Source: Demequina globuliformis (GTDB taxonomy: Bacteria > Actinomycetota > Actinomycetes > Actinomycetales > Demequinaceae). From it: a DNA stretch of 64,000 nt. The position numbers were made by a program, and so were the translations under genes. The stretch is taken from NCBI RefSeq assembly GCF_000975155.1, contig NZ_BBRG01000001.1, positions 1,128,313 to 1,192,312 on the forward strand. The letters are read 5' to 3'. The notes under the pieces are model-generated. The model was not told where the DNA came from and searched no databases. It saw only the letters and a program-made list of their open reading frames with translations. This document shows, in pieces, positions 1 to 12,947 of the stretch (the first letter of the stretch is position 1; the number at the start of each line of letters is the position of its first letter).

Positions 1-465
1 AACGTGACGCTGCGGATCTTCGCCCTCAGACTCGGAGGATAGGCCCGCCTCGAGAACGACATCGTGCACGACCTTGCGCTCGAATGCGTTCATGGGTGGG
101 AGTGCCACCTTCTGACCGGATTCCTTCGCCTCGGCGATCGCCTCACGCGCCTGCTCGGCAAGCCGTTCCCGGCGCCCAGCACGGAAGTCCGCAACGTCAA
201 GCATCAAGCGGCTGAGTTGTCCGGTGTCGGACTGAACTGCCAACCGGGCAAGATCCTGCAGTGCGTCGAGGACCTCACCATCCGGTCCCACCAGACGCTT
301 GAGATCTTGGTTGGGTCCTTCAGAGACCACCGCGACCTTGGCACGCCCTGCCTCCACCGAGATATCGATGTCGCCATCCATATCCAAGATGTCGAGGAGT
401 TCCTCGAGGAAGTCGGCAGCGATGTCGCCCTCAGCTTCGAGGCCGGCCTTGTCCTGTTCAGTCAT
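1..465 (-). CDS. jag: Jag/KhpB-like RNA-binding protein (partial, C-terminus outside window)
   Basis: The minus-strand frame from the ATG at 465 begins MTEQDKAGLEAEGDIAADFL and stays open to the window edge (155 residues seen). The order of an acidic N-terminus, a KH-like segment (KRLVGPDGEVLDALQDLARL, about residues 57-76) and the start of an R3H domain (MNAFERKVVH) fits the SpoIIIJ-associated protein Jag/KhpB, a cytoplasmic RNA-binding protein linked to cell-wall growth. Its ATG overlaps the end of yidC by 8 bases, as in most actinobacteria, so the two are probably translated together. The family assignment is firm; the C-terminal end of the R3H domain is not visible. Confidence 0.9.
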   Translation of the reverse strand, partial: MTEQDKAGLEAEGDIAADFLEELLDILDMDGDIDISVEAGRAKVAVVSEGPNQDLKRLVGPDGEVLDALQDLARLAVQSDTGQLSRLMLDVADFRAGRRERLAEQAREAIAEAKESGQKVALPPMNAFERKVVHDVVLEAGLSSESEGEDPQRHV

Positions 466-1507
466 CGGAGTCCTTCTTGTTGTCGCTCTCAGGAGAGCTG
501 GTGTCTTGAGGATTCGCGGGGCGCTTCTGAGGTGCATTGCCGCCACCCTTCTTGCGCTGCGATCGCGAGCCGGAACGCTTGGGTTGCTGTCGCTGACGGG
601 GCTGCTCAGGTGCTTCGAGGACCGTCACGTCCTCACTGCTGCCCTCGATCGTGAGGCCCTTGCGCTTGGCTTTCTCAGCCTTCTTTGCCTTGAGAGCCTT
701 CTCCGCCTCTGATCCCGGGGTCGGATTACGTTTGATGACGTAGTACTGCTGGCCCATGGTCCACACGTTGGTGGTGGTCCAGTAGATCAACACACCCACG
801 GGGAAGTTCGGGCCGGTGATCACGAAGATGAAGGGCAGCGCGTACATGAGTACCTTCTGCTGCTGAGCCATGGGGCCCTCGAGCGCAGATGCCGGCATGT
901 TCTTGCGAGTGATCTGGTGCTGCGTGGTGAAGGTCGTCGCGACCATCATGATGATCAGCACGATTGAAACGATGATGGCCGCGGGTTCGCCTTGACCCCA
1001 GGTACCCACCAAACTGTCCGACAGCTTCGCGCCAAAGATAGTGGCGTCGTGGGCCTCGACTGCGAGTTCCTCCGTCAGCATGCCGATGGGCTTGGCCTCA
1101 TCAACACCCTCGATGCGGTAGTTCAGCACCCGGAACAGGGCGAAGAAGATCGGCGCCTGAATCAGGATGGGCAGACACGACGACAGCGGATTGGTCTTGT
1201 GCTTGGCATACAACGCCATCGTTTCCCGCTGCATCGCCTCCTTGGAGGCTTGATCCTTCTTACCGCGGTACTTCGCCTGGATCTGCTTCATCTCCGGCGC
1301 AAGGAGCTGCATCGCACGCTGCGACTTGATCTGCTTGACGAAAAGCGGGATCAACAGGATGCGGATCGTGACCACGAGGCCCACGATCGACAGCGCCCAT
1401 GCCGTGCCTGAGTCGGAAGGTAGACCCACAGCCGTGAGGAGCCAGTGCCACGCCACCATGATGTTGGCAACGCACCACTCCAGGGGGTACATGATGGTAT
1501 CGAGCAT
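458..1507 (-). CDS. yidC: Membrane protein insertase YidC/Oxa1
   Basis: This 349-residue protein inserts and folds inner-membrane proteins, alone or with Sec. The Oxa1 core runs from about residue 15 to 255, with hydrophobic spans near 36-55, 115-135 and 180-250, the conserved LPILIQAPIFFALFRVLNY segment and the YWTTTNVWTMGQQYYV stretch. There is no large periplasmic domain, as expected for Gram-positive forms. The last 75 residues are hydrophilic and very basic (RQRQQPKRSGSRSQRKKGGG), a tail thought to help ribosome binding. It lies 15 bases after yidD and overlaps jag. An AAGGA lies about 13 bases before the ATG, a loose ribosome-binding site, so a slightly later Met is possible. Confidence 0.95.
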   Translation of the reverse strand: MLDTIMYPLEWCVANIMVAWHWLLTAVGLPSDSGTAWALSIVGLVVTIRILLIPLFVKQIKSQRAMQLLAPEMKQIQAKYRGKKDQASKEAMQRETMALYAKHKTNPLSSCLPILIQAPIFFALFRVLNYRIEGVDEAKPIGMLTEELAVEAHDATIFGAKLSDSLVGTWGQGEPAAIIVSIVLIIMMVATTFTTQHQITRKNMPASALEGPMAQQQKVLMYALPFIFVITGPNFPVGVLIYWTTTNVWTMGQQYYVIKRNPTPGSEAEKALKAKKAEKAKRKGLTIEGSSEDVTVLEAPEQPRQRQQPKRSGSRSQRKKGGGNAPQKRPANPQDTSSPESDNKKDSDD

Positions 1508-1522
1508 GCGGAAGTGACGTCC

Positions 1523-1843
1523 TTACGGTGTCGATAGTGAGACCGGAGTCTCGTGGGAAGTCTCATTGCGCCGTGCAAAGAGTGGGCCGCCCTTAGCCGG
1601 CACATCATCAACGCCCCCGTAGCTCCACGGGTTGCAGCGCAGAATCCGCCACGCCGCCAACACTGGTCCAATGACGGCGCCATGCACACGCACCGCCTCC
1701 AGACCGTAGTGCGAGCACGACGGGTAGTACTTGCATCGCTGGCCCAGCAACGGCGAGATCGCAACCTGGTAGGCGCGGATCATCGCCACGAGCACCAGCG
1801 ACGGCAGATGCCGCACCGCGTCCCACAGCTGGCGCCCGGTCAT
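1523..1843 (-). CDS. yidD: Membrane protein insertion efficiency factor YidD
   Basis: A 106-residue member of the YidD/DUF37 family, membrane-associated and thought to assist YidC. The signature is RAYQVAISPLLGQRCKYYPS followed by CSHYGLEAVRVHGAVIG and RCNPWSYGGVDDVP. I chose the ATG at 1843 because its ATGA overlaps the rnpA stop codon at 1842-1840, which is the usual coupled arrangement. A longer frame upstream to 1867 exists but would overlap rnpA more deeply and adds residues not typical of the family. Confidence 0.92.
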   Translation of the reverse strand: MTGRQLWDAVRHLPSLVLVAMIRAYQVAISPLLGQRCKYYPSCSHYGLEAVRVHGAVIGPVLAAWRILRCNPWSYGGVDDVPAKGGPLFARRNETSHETPVSLSTP

Positions 1844-2187
1844 ACCAAGGCAGCCTTGCGTTGACACGTGCGGACCGCATCAGCCACATCATTGGATAAT
1901 GCCTGGTAATCGGCCGATGCGCTGGCTGGCAGGGCTCGGATCACCACAGCAGATCCGCTGGGCAGGCTGGGGAGGAGGTCGGCCATGATCGCTCGCAAAC
2001 GTCTCTTGACGCGGTTGCGAATCACGGCACCTCCTACGGCTCTGGATACAGCGAAACCGGCGATGCTGTCAGCATTGCCGGTTTGCTTGAGGTAGACGAC
2101 GATGGTGGACCGGCCACTCTTGGTGCCCTCGCGCATAGCGAACCTGAAGTCCGCGCCCGAGGTCATCCGAGAGGAAGCCGGAAGCAC
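1840..2187 (-). CDS. rnpA: Ribonuclease P protein component
   Basis: Protein subunit of RNase P, which with M1 RNA removes 5' leaders from pre-tRNAs. Read from the GTG at 2187 the product is 115 residues starting LPASSRMTSGADFRFAMREG, matching the family N-terminus, and it carries the RNR signature in GGAVIRNRVKRRLRAIMADL. The GTG lies one base after the rpmH stop codon, so translation is probably coupled; TAAGGTG overlaps stop and start and leaves no separate ribosome-binding site. The frame is open further upstream to 2289 but that part lies antisense-free inside rpmH and is not plausible protein. Confidence 0.93.
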   Translation of the reverse strand: MLPASSRMTSGADFRFAMREGTKSGRSTIVVYLKQTGNADSIAGFAVSRAVGGAVIRNRVKRRLRAIMADLLPSLPSGSAVVIRALPASASADYQALSNDVADAVRTCQRKAALV

Positions 2188-2188
2188 C

Positions 2189-2326
2189 TTACGCCGACAG
2201 CTTCGCGCGGCCCTTGCGGCGACGCGTCGCGAGAATCGAGCGGCCGGCACGCGTGCGCATGCGCAGGCGGAAGCCGTGCGTCTTGGCACGCTTGCGGTTG
2301 TTCGGCTGGTAAGTCCGCTTGCTCAC
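2189..2326 (-). CDS. rpmH: 50S ribosomal protein L34
   Basis: A 45-residue, strongly basic protein beginning [20 protein letters not shown] and ending [13 protein letters not shown], the classic L34 sequence of the large ribosomal subunit. The start is GTG at 2326 with GGAG placed 7 bases upstream. It is the first gene of the minus-strand rpmH-rnpA-yidD-yidC-jag operon, transcribed away from dnaA. Confidence 0.97.
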   Translation of the reverse strand: MSKRTYQPNNRKRAKTHGFRLRMRTRAGRSILATRRRKGRAKLSA

Positions 2327-2372
2327 GGGTCACTCCATGCGTTGAAATTTCGGTGGTCAAATCAGCGCACTA

Positions 2373-2401
2373 ACGTTACGCGCACGCAGGACGATGGTCA
2401 A
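2373..2401 (-). promoter_or_regulatory. rpmH operon promoter
   Basis: On the minus strand TTGACC (2401-2396) and TAACGT (2378-2373) are separated by 17 bases, a good match to the main actinobacterial sigma factor. The predicted start near 2366 leaves a leader of about 40 bases before the rpmH GTG. Confidence 0.7.
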
Positions 2402-2416
2402 ATCCAGGCGGGCACA

Positions 2417-2445
2417 TTGGTCGCAGACTATGAACAAGATAGGCT
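2417..2445 (+). promoter_or_regulatory. Candidate dnaA promoter
   Basis: TTGGTC (2417-2422) and TAGGCT (2440-2445) are 17 bases apart on the plus strand, about 120 bases before the dnaA start codon. The -35 match is partial, so this is a candidate only. It diverges from the rpmH promoter and the two overlap the same 70-bp zone. Confidence 0.5.
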
Positions 2446-2521
2446 CCACCACACGGCGGCACACCTTCGGGAGCGACACGCCGCGCGAGGGTAACGAATG
2501 CGTGACACAGTATCAACCGGC

Positions 2522-2548
2522 TGTGCACAACCGTGTGGATATCCACAC
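2522..2548. promoter_or_regulatory. DnaA-box-like palindrome in the dnaA leader
   Basis: TGTGCACAA (2522-2530) matches the box TGTGGACAA at 8 of 9 bases. It is followed by the perfect 16-base palindrome GTGTGGATATCCACAC (2533-2548), which holds two overlapping, opposed 8-of-9 matches to TTATCCACA. The palindrome ends 5 bases before the dnaA ribosome-binding site, a position suited to autoregulation. Confidence 0.6.
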
Positions 2549-2564
2549 CTGTGAAGGAGGGTCA

Positions 2565-3971
2565 ATGGCCGGGGACAACGACATGGAGTCGATCGAGACC
2601 ATTTGGTCGCGCACAACGCAACGGCTCCTGTCGGATCAGGATCTGAGCGCACAGAATCAGTCCTTCATCCGCTTGATCAAGCCCCTCGCGATCGTCGAGG
2701 ACAACGTGTTCCTCGCCGTGGCGGAAGATTTCACGAAGAACTATGTCGAGACCACCCTGCGACAGCCCATCACGGCAGCACTGTCGGAAGCGCTCGGGCG
2801 TGACGTGCGCATCGGCGTCACTGTTGACTCGTCAGTGACACCTCCCCCGAGTTCGGCCCCAGAGCCCGACGACTACGAAGAGTCCGCGCCAAAGCGTCCC
2901 ACCTCCCAGCCCGCGCCACCCAAGCCGGCCGTGGTCGAAGATCCCCACCTGAACCCGCGCTACACCTTCGACACGTTCGTGATCGGTGCCTCCAACCGGT
3001 TTGCCCACGCAGCCGCCCTCGCGGTCGCGGAGTCCCCTGGTAAGACCTATAACCCGCTGTTTATCTACGGAGACTCGGGACTGGGGAAGACTCACCTGCT
3101 GCACGCCATCGGCCACTACACGCGACACCTCAAGCCGCAAACACGAGTCAAGTACGTCAACTCAGAAGAGTTCACGAACGACTTCATCAACTCGATCCGC
3201 GACGACCGGTCGCTGAGCTTCAAGCGTCAGTACCGCGAGGTCGACGTGCTCCTCATCGACGACATCCAGTTCCTGCAGGGCAAGGAACAGACGCTCGAGG
3301 AGTTCTTCCACACTTTCAATGCGCTTCACAACGCTGGCAAACACGTGGTCATCACCTCAGACGTGAGCCCGCGCAACCTAGACGGCATCGAGGAACGCAT
3401 GCGCACCCGGTTCGAGTGGGGCCTCATGACGGACGTGCAGCCACCTGACCTCGAGACCCGCATTGCGATTTTGCGCAAGAAGGCCGCGGCCGATGATGTG
3501 CAGGCACCCTCGGACGTTCTCGAATACATCGGCTCCAACATCACGAGCAACATTCGCGAGCTGGAGGGCGCTCTGATTCGCGTGACGGCGTTTGCAGCGC
3601 TCAACAAGCAACCGGTGGATCTGCCGCTCGCTCAGATCGTGCTCAAGGACCTCATCTCCGACGACGACTCTGAGATCACCGCGTCGTCGATCATCGGGAC
3701 CACGGCCGACTACTTCGGTATCTCGATGGAAGAACTGACGGGCACGAGCAGGTCACGCGTGTACGTGACGGCTCGCCAGATCGCGATGTACCTGTGCCGT
3801 CAGCTCACGGACCTGTCCCTGCCCAAGATCGGCGAGCACTTTGGCGGCAAGGACCACACCACGGTCATGTACGCCGTGAAAAAAGTCGAGGACCAGATCG
3901 CACAGCGTCGTCAGATGTACAACCAGGTCAACGAGATCCACGCTCGCATCAAGCAGCAGCGTCGAGGCTGA
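2565..3971 (+). CDS. dnaA: Chromosomal replication initiator DnaA
   Basis: This 468-residue protein binds DnaA boxes and melts the origin. An N-terminal domain I (IETIWSRTTQRLLS) is followed by a Pro/acidic linker, the AAA+ core with Walker A GDSGLGKTHLLHAI, Walker B VDVLLIDDIQFLQGKE, and a C-terminal domain IV containing the box-reading GEHFGGKDHTTVMYAVKKVE. I chose the ATG at 2565 because GAAGGAGG sits at 2553-2560; the open frame starts earlier at 2394 but that stretch carries promoter and box motifs. It is transcribed towards dnaN. No intein interrupts the ATPase. Confidence 0.97.
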   Translation: MAGDNDMESIETIWSRTTQRLLSDQDLSAQNQSFIRLIKPLAIVEDNVFLAVAEDFTKNYVETTLRQPITAALSEALGRDVRIGVTVDSSVTPPPSSAPEPDDYEESAPKRPTSQPAPPKPAVVEDPHLNPRYTFDTFVIGASNRFAHAAALAVAESPGKTYNPLFIYGDSGLGKTHLLHAIGHYTRHLKPQTRVKYVNSEEFTNDFINSIRDDRSLSFKRQYREVDVLLIDDIQFLQGKEQTLEEFFHTFNALHNAGKHVVITSDVSPRNLDGIEERMRTRFEWGLMTDVQPPDLETRIAILRKKAAADDVQAPSDVLEYIGSNITSNIRELEGALIRVTAFAALNKQPVDLPLAQIVLKDLISDDDSEITASSIIGTTADYFGISMEELTGTSRSRVYVTARQIAMYLCRQLTDLSLPKIGEHFGGKDHTTVMYAVKKVEDQIAQRRQMYNQVNEIHARIKQQRRG

Positions 3972-4365
3972 TTTCCCCCATCCCAATCTCCTCGGGACCA
4001 GTGCGTACTTCACACATGTGGAAAAAGTTGTGGACAGTCGTGGATACAGACACAACCGGCGCTGGATGGAACTGTGTAGAACTACACGTTTCTTGTGACT
4101 CGCGATCGCCCATCCACGACGGACATGGCGTCATTCGTGGATTCGTCCACGACCAGATCACAGGATGAAAATCACAAATATCAGGAGTGATGCACGTCAT
4201 CCCCAGTTTCCACCGGCCCTATGACAACTACTCACTCTTGTTATTTCCCCATCCACATCACGGACCTTCATGTGCCGAGCGCCCCGGACCGACATCCCGT
4301 GCCATCCCACTTGTCACAGGCCTGTGGTGGCGTAGTCTGTGCGACAGAATCTGAGGAGCCACAGA
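3972..4365. other. oriC: Probable origin of replication (dnaA-dnaN intergenic region)
   Basis: This 394-bp gene-free gap has clustered imperfect DnaA boxes: TGTGGAAAA (4017-4025), TGTGGACAG (4029-4037), CGTGGATAC (4039-4047) and, inverted, TCGTCCACG (4143-4151), matching TGTGGATAA or TGTGGACAA at 7 or 8 of 9 bases. A locally A/T-richer stretch near 4160-4190 could be the unwinding element. Position between dnaA and dnaN is the standard actinobacterial origin site. None of the boxes is a perfect consensus match, in contrast to the cluster near 37.9 kb. The dnaN ribosome-binding site GAGGAG is at 4353-4358. Confidence 0.8.
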
Positions 4366-5493
4366 ATGAAATTCACCGTCGACCGCGACGTCCTCGCGGA
4401 TGCCGTTGCCTGGACGTCCCGCGCCGTTCCCGCTCGACCGCCCGTCCCCGTGCTCGCTGGTGTACGCATCGCGGCTGACGATGAAGGCACGGTGCGAGTC
4501 TCGAGCTTCGACTACGAGGTCTCTGCTCGCGGCGAGTTTCCCGCTGATGTTGACCAGGCTGGCGAAGTGCTCGTCTCCGGTCGCCTCCTCAAGGAGATTG
4601 CCAACGCCCTCCCGCACAAGCCGGTCGAGTTTGCGCTTGATGGGACCAAGGTGTCCGTCACCTGCGGTGCCTCGCGCTTCACCCTCGCGACCATGCCCGT
4701 GGACCAGTACCCGGACCTGCCGCAGCTTCCCGCACAGTCGGGCACACTCGATGGCGCCACCCTGCAGCAGGCCGTGAGCCAGGTCACGTCTGCCGCCTCC
4801 CGCGATGAAACTCTTCCGATCCTCACCGGCGTTCGCATGGAGATCGAGGGTTCGAACATCTCCATGCTCGCAACCGACCGCTACCGCCTCGCTTTGCGCG
4901 AGTTCACGTGGAAGCCGTCGGCCCCGGACGTGTCCGCGGTGGCGCTGGTGCGTGCGAAGACCCTCAACGAGACGTCGAAGGCACTTGGCGCCGGTGACGT
5001 GACCGTCGCACTCAGCTCTGGCCAGGGCGTCGACCTCATTGGCTTTGAAGCAGGCGGCTTGGTCACCACCTCGCTCCTCATGGACGGCGATTACCCGCAA
5101 GTGCGCCGACTCTTCCCCGACGAGAGCCCCATCACGGCCGTCGTGAAGACGACCGAACTCATTGAGGCAACGCGCCGCGTGGCGCTCGTGACCGAGCGCA
5201 ATTCGGCGGTCCGTTTGGCCTTCTCCGAGGGCGAAGTAACGTTGGATGCCGGTCAGACGGACGATGCCCAGGCGTCCGAGGCGCTCGAGTGCACCTTGGA
5301 TGGCGACGCCATCACGGTGGCCTTCAACCCCCAGTACCTGCTGGACGGTTTGGGCGCTCTCGGCTCCGAGTACGTGCGCCTGGGCTTTACTCAGGACACG
5401 AAGCCCGTTGAGTTTGTGGGACTGTCCGAGCCTGGCGGCGAACTGGCCACCGAGTTCCGCTACCTCCTGGTTCCCATCCGTATTCAGTCCTAG
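4366..5493 (+). CDS. dnaN: DNA polymerase III beta subunit (sliding clamp)
   Basis: The 375-residue clamp encircles DNA and tethers the replicative polymerase. It begins MKFTVDRDVLADAVAWTSRA, shows the three-fold clamp layout with YPDLPQLP in the first domain and ATDRYRLALREF in the second, and ends with the typical YLLVPIRIQ. The start at 4366 is supported by GAGGAG 7 bases upstream and by the family N-terminus; an upstream in-frame Met at 4339 would be a poor extension. recF follows after 3 bases. Confidence 0.97.
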   Translation: MKFTVDRDVLADAVAWTSRAVPARPPVPVLAGVRIAADDEGTVRVSSFDYEVSARGEFPADVDQAGEVLVSGRLLKEIANALPHKPVEFALDGTKVSVTCGASRFTLATMPVDQYPDLPQLPAQSGTLDGATLQQAVSQVTSAASRDETLPILTGVRMEIEGSNISMLATDRYRLALREFTWKPSAPDVSAVALVRAKTLNETSKALGAGDVTVALSSGQGVDLIGFEAGGLVTTSLLMDGDYPQVRRLFPDESPITAVVKTTELIEATRRVALVTERNSAVRLAFSEGEVTLDAGQTDDAQASEALECTLDGDAITVAFNPQYLLDGLGALGSEYVRLGFTQDTKPVEFVGLSEPGGELATEFRYLLVPIRIQS

Positions 5494-5496
5494 GCG

Positions 5497-6627
5497 ATGC
5501 GCGTCACCCACCTCAGCCTCGTCGACTTCCGCTCCTACGAGGCAGTCGACATCGAGTTCGGGCCGCGGGTGACCACGCTGGTGGGGCGCAATGGGCAGGG
5601 CAAGACCAACGTGGTCGAGGCGGTGCGGTACCTGTCGCATTTGTCCTCGCACCGCGTGGCCACCGATGGCCCACTCATCCGTTTTGGCGCGGAGCGCGCG
5701 GTCGTGAGGGGGCGGGTGGAAAAGTCGGGGCGATCGTTGGCTCTTGAAGTCACCATGACCCCTGGTAAAGCGAATACTGCGCGCATCGGCCGCTCGCCGG
5801 CCAAGCCCAAAGACCTGCTGGGAACGCTGCGCACCGTCGTGTTTGCTCCAGAAGACCTTGCCTTGGTCAAGGGTGACCCGGGCGGCCGCCGCACGTTTGT
5901 CGATGAGCTGATTGTGTCGCTCCACCCACGCATGGCCGGCGACCTGAGCGACTACGACCGAGTCTTGCGGCAGCGGTCGTCGATGCTGAAGACCGCCAAA
6001 AATGCGCGTGGTGACCTCACCATGCTCGACATCTGGGACGAAAAGCTCGCCGACCTTGGCGGCCGCATCATCGCCGCGCGGCTGGACGCAATCGAGCGTT
6101 TGGCTCCGTATGTCACCGAGGCCTACGCGGCTGTCGCGCCCGAGGGCGGCGAGTGCATTCTCACCTACGCGAGCGCGCACGGCGTCGCGGATGCTGGAGG
6201 CACTGCAGCCGAGATCGGCGGACGTCTACTCGCCACGCTGCAAGAACTCCGCCCCAAAGAGATTGATCGTGGTGTGTGCCTCGCTGGCCCTCACCGCGAC
6301 GACCTCACCATCACGCTCGGTGATTTGCCGGCGAAGGGCTACGCCAGCCACGGTGAGTCCTGGTCGTGCGCGCTTGCGTTGCGCCTGGGCTCTTACTCAC
6401 TGCTCACCGATGATGACGGGCCGGATGCGGGAGACGATGGCGAGCCGGTGCTGATTCTCGATGACGTCTTCGCGGAACTCGACTCCGGTCGCCGCACGGC
6501 ACTCGCGCACTCGCTCGCCAGCGCCAGCCAAGTACTCATCACCGCGGCGGTCGCCGAGGACGTGCCTGAGGAACTTCAGGGAGAAGTGCTCACCGTCACC
6601 AAGGGTGAGGTGAGTGCACATGACTGA
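5497..6627 (+). CDS. recF: DNA replication/repair protein RecF
   Basis: A 376-residue SMC-like ATPase that loads RecA at gaps. The N-terminus MRVTHLSLVDFRSYEAVDIE leads to Walker A GRNGQGKTN, the ABC-type signature lies in the C-terminal half near SHGESWSCALALRLG, and Walker B is PVLILDDVFAELDSGRR. It is the third gene of the dnaA-dnaN-recF run and overlaps the next gene by 8 bases. Confidence 0.95.
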   Translation: MRVTHLSLVDFRSYEAVDIEFGPRVTTLVGRNGQGKTNVVEAVRYLSHLSSHRVATDGPLIRFGAERAVVRGRVEKSGRSLALEVTMTPGKANTARIGRSPAKPKDLLGTLRTVVFAPEDLALVKGDPGGRRTFVDELIVSLHPRMAGDLSDYDRVLRQRSSMLKTAKNARGDLTMLDIWDEKLADLGGRIIAARLDAIERLAPYVTEAYAAVAPEGGECILTYASAHGVADAGGTAAEIGGRLLATLQELRPKEIDRGVCLAGPHRDDLTITLGDLPAKGYASHGESWSCALALRLGSYSLLTDDDGPDAGDDGEPVLILDDVFAELDSGRRTALAHSLASASQVLITAAVAEDVPEELQGEVLTVTKGEVSAHD

Positions 6628-7219
6628 CCTGCCTGGCGCATCGGCCCCCTCACCGTCTTCCCCAGCAGAGACGGACGACGAACAAGGGGCCGATGCCCCG
6701 GTGGAGCGGGCAGGCGACCGCGAAGCTGGCATCGACCTGGCTCGTCAGGCGATGGCCCGGGCGCGGGCGTCCGCGAAAGAACGGGGTGCTTACCGCACTG
6801 CCCCGCGCGCAGCGCGGCGCCAGCGCGATGACAAGCGCCGTGAATCGCAACCCTTCACCGCTGGGCGTGACCCGCTCGCGATGTCGTCAGCGGTGGATGC
6901 GTTCCTGCGGCGCATGGGCTGGACCGAGCACATCGAGGTGTCCTCCGTCACGGGTCGCTGGCGCGAGGTCGTGGGCGACCAGATCGCGGACAAATGCGAG
7001 CCGCTCAGTTTCGAGGACGGCGCGCTCACCGTCCGTGCGTCATCTACTGCGTGGGCCACCCAGCTCCAGATCATGAATGGGCAGATCCGCCACCGCATCA
7101 ACGAGGAATTTGGCCGCGAGATTGTGCGCGAACTCAAGATACTGGGGCCCACCTCGCGGTCGTGGACCAAGGGACCCAGGACCGTTAAAGGCCGCGGACC
7201 CCGAGACACCTACGGATGA
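6620..7219 (+). CDS. dciA: DciA-family replication protein (DUF721)
   Basis: A 199-residue protein. The disordered, charged N-terminal half is followed by the DUF721 domain (about residues 85-175: FLRRMGWTEHIEVSSVTGRW, then WATQLQIMNGQIRHRINEEF). DciA proteins interact with the replicative helicase DnaB in bacteria lacking DnaC. Two starts are possible, GTG 6614 and ATG 6620; I prefer ATG because GGTGAGG lies 9 bases upstream. It overlaps recF and, by ATGA, the downstream kinase gene. Confidence 0.85.
   Translation: MTDLPGASAPSPSSPAETDDEQGADAPVERAGDREAGIDLARQAMARARASAKERGAYRTAPRAARRQRDDKRRESQPFTAGRDPLAMSSAVDAFLRRMGWTEHIEVSSVTGRWREVVGDQIADKCEPLSFEDGALTVRASSTAWATQLQIMNGQIRHRINEEFGREIVRELKILGPTSRSWTKGPRTVKGRGPRDTYG
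6687..6697 (+). repeat. Dispersed 11-mer GGGCCGATGCC (first of 13 exact copies)
   Basis: Exact copies start at 6687, 23953, 27702, 37653, 47807, 57268, 58031 and 60281 on the plus strand, and at 14779, 22341, 42338, 44376 and 59266 on the minus strand. At least eleven more copies of the 9-base core GGCCGATGC occur, for example near 1912, 5782, 9727, 13592, 15570, 47056, 51465, 53057, 56678 and 60246. Copies lie in several reading frames and in gene-free DNA. Confidence 0.75.
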
Positions 7220-8028
7220 ACCACACCTGGGTGGAGGGGTCGATCCTCGCGCGCGGTGCCACAGCCACCGTGTATCGCGGCGCGCCCGGCCAGGTGATTA
7301 AGAAACTCAATCCGGGTGTGCCGGCCGTACTGATCGAGTGGGAAGCGGCGGCGGCTTCTGCCGCACATGAAGCAGGAGTTCCCACCCCCGCACTCATCGA
7401 CCACGACGCCGCTTCGCTGACCTTCGAATGGGTGCCGGGAGTTTGGCTTGAGGACGCCATCGGAGAAGCCCCGGGTGACCCTGCTCAATGGGTGGGGTCC
7501 GTGCTTGCGGAGGCGCACATGCATATTCGGGAGGCGGTCGCTCCGACATCCCTGAAGGAGGTCCACAGCCTCCTCAGCATTCTCATCGATCACGGCCCGC
7601 TGGAACCAGAACCGAAGGCGCGTGCATTCGCCGCGCTCGCTGCGCTCCCACGCGGACAGCAGCTGTGTCACGGGGACCTGCATCCACGCAACATCTTGTG
7701 GAACGCGGCGGCTCCCGTGGTGCCATGGCGCGTGATCGACTGGAGTGACGGAGCCCGGGGACCGGCCGCCGCTGACATTGCTCGCACGCGTGTGCTTCTC
7801 GAGGGTGTGCATTTCTACGTCGCGCCCGAACGGCGAGAAGACGACCGCGCGTTCTTCGACTCGGTCACCGAGGCGTACCTTGCTGCCACGCACGCACACG
7901 CGCCCACGGCACTGGCAGAGTCAGACTCGTGGCTCGGGGTGGTGCGAGCAGCCCGGCTCACAGACTCCCCTCCCGAAGGCGAGGAACGAGCTCTCCGGGC
8001 CCGCCTCTCAGAAATCGGTTGGATGTAA
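7216..8028 (+). CDS. APH-fold small-molecule kinase, substrate unknown
   Basis: This 270-residue protein has the aminoglycoside-phosphotransferase/choline-kinase fold: an N-lobe with a glycine-rich start (ILARGATATVYRG), a lysine in VIKKLNPG, the catalytic loop LCHGDLHPRNILW and the metal-binding VIDWSDGARG. The family phosphorylates small hydroxylated molecules or, rarely, proteins; the substrate here cannot be read from the sequence. Its ATG overlaps the dciA stop codon, so it is translated with the replication genes. I do not recognise it as a known resistance enzyme. Confidence 0.75.
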   Translation: MNHTWVEGSILARGATATVYRGAPGQVIKKLNPGVPAVLIEWEAAAASAAHEAGVPTPALIDHDAASLTFEWVPGVWLEDAIGEAPGDPAQWVGSVLAEAHMHIREAVAPTSLKEVHSLLSILIDHGPLEPEPKARAFAALAALPRGQQLCHGDLHPRNILWNAAAPVVPWRVIDWSDGARGPAAADIARTRVLLEGVHFYVAPERREDDRAFFDSVTEAYLAATHAHAPTALAESDSWLGVVRAARLTDSPPEGEERALRARLSEIGWM

Positions 8029-8086
8029 CGGAGACGACTGGTCCACAACACCCCATGAATCGCCCGGGACTGGCCCTGTAACGCGC

Positions 8087-8092
8087 TAGAAT
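8087..8092 (+). promoter_or_regulatory. Candidate -10 element for gyrB
   Basis: TAGAAT at 8087-8092 is a good -10 hexamer, 60 bases before the gyrB GTG; no convincing -35 hexamer lies 16-18 bases upstream. It suggests gyrBA has its own promoter in the 123-bp gap. Confidence 0.5.
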
Positions 8093-8139
8093 GAACTGGA
8101 TTACACCGCGTCCCGTCTGAGGCCGCGTCAGTCCCGTGA

Positions 8140-12829
<4,690 letters not shown>

Positions 12830-12876
12830 CCTGCTCGCCTGGCCGTACATACACGGCGGGCCTGAGGCTCCTGAAC

Positions 12877-12920
12877 AGCCCTGGCCGTCGGTTCTCAATG
12901 AGCCGGCGGCCAGGGCTTTT
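12877..12920 (+). terminator. Intrinsic terminator after gyrA
   Basis: AGCCCTGGCCG (12877-12887) pairs perfectly with CGGCCAGGGCT (12907-12917), loop of 19 bases, followed by a short T run (12917-12920). It closes the replication gene block. Confidence 0.85.
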
Positions 12921-12947
12921 CGCTGCTCGGTGGCCTAGGCTCGGCTC

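Noticed and set aside
4258..6180. 640-residue open frame on the minus strand
   Set aside because: It is antisense to dnaN and recF, has His/Gly/Arg-rich composition and no motif or ribosome-binding site; a codon-bias shadow.
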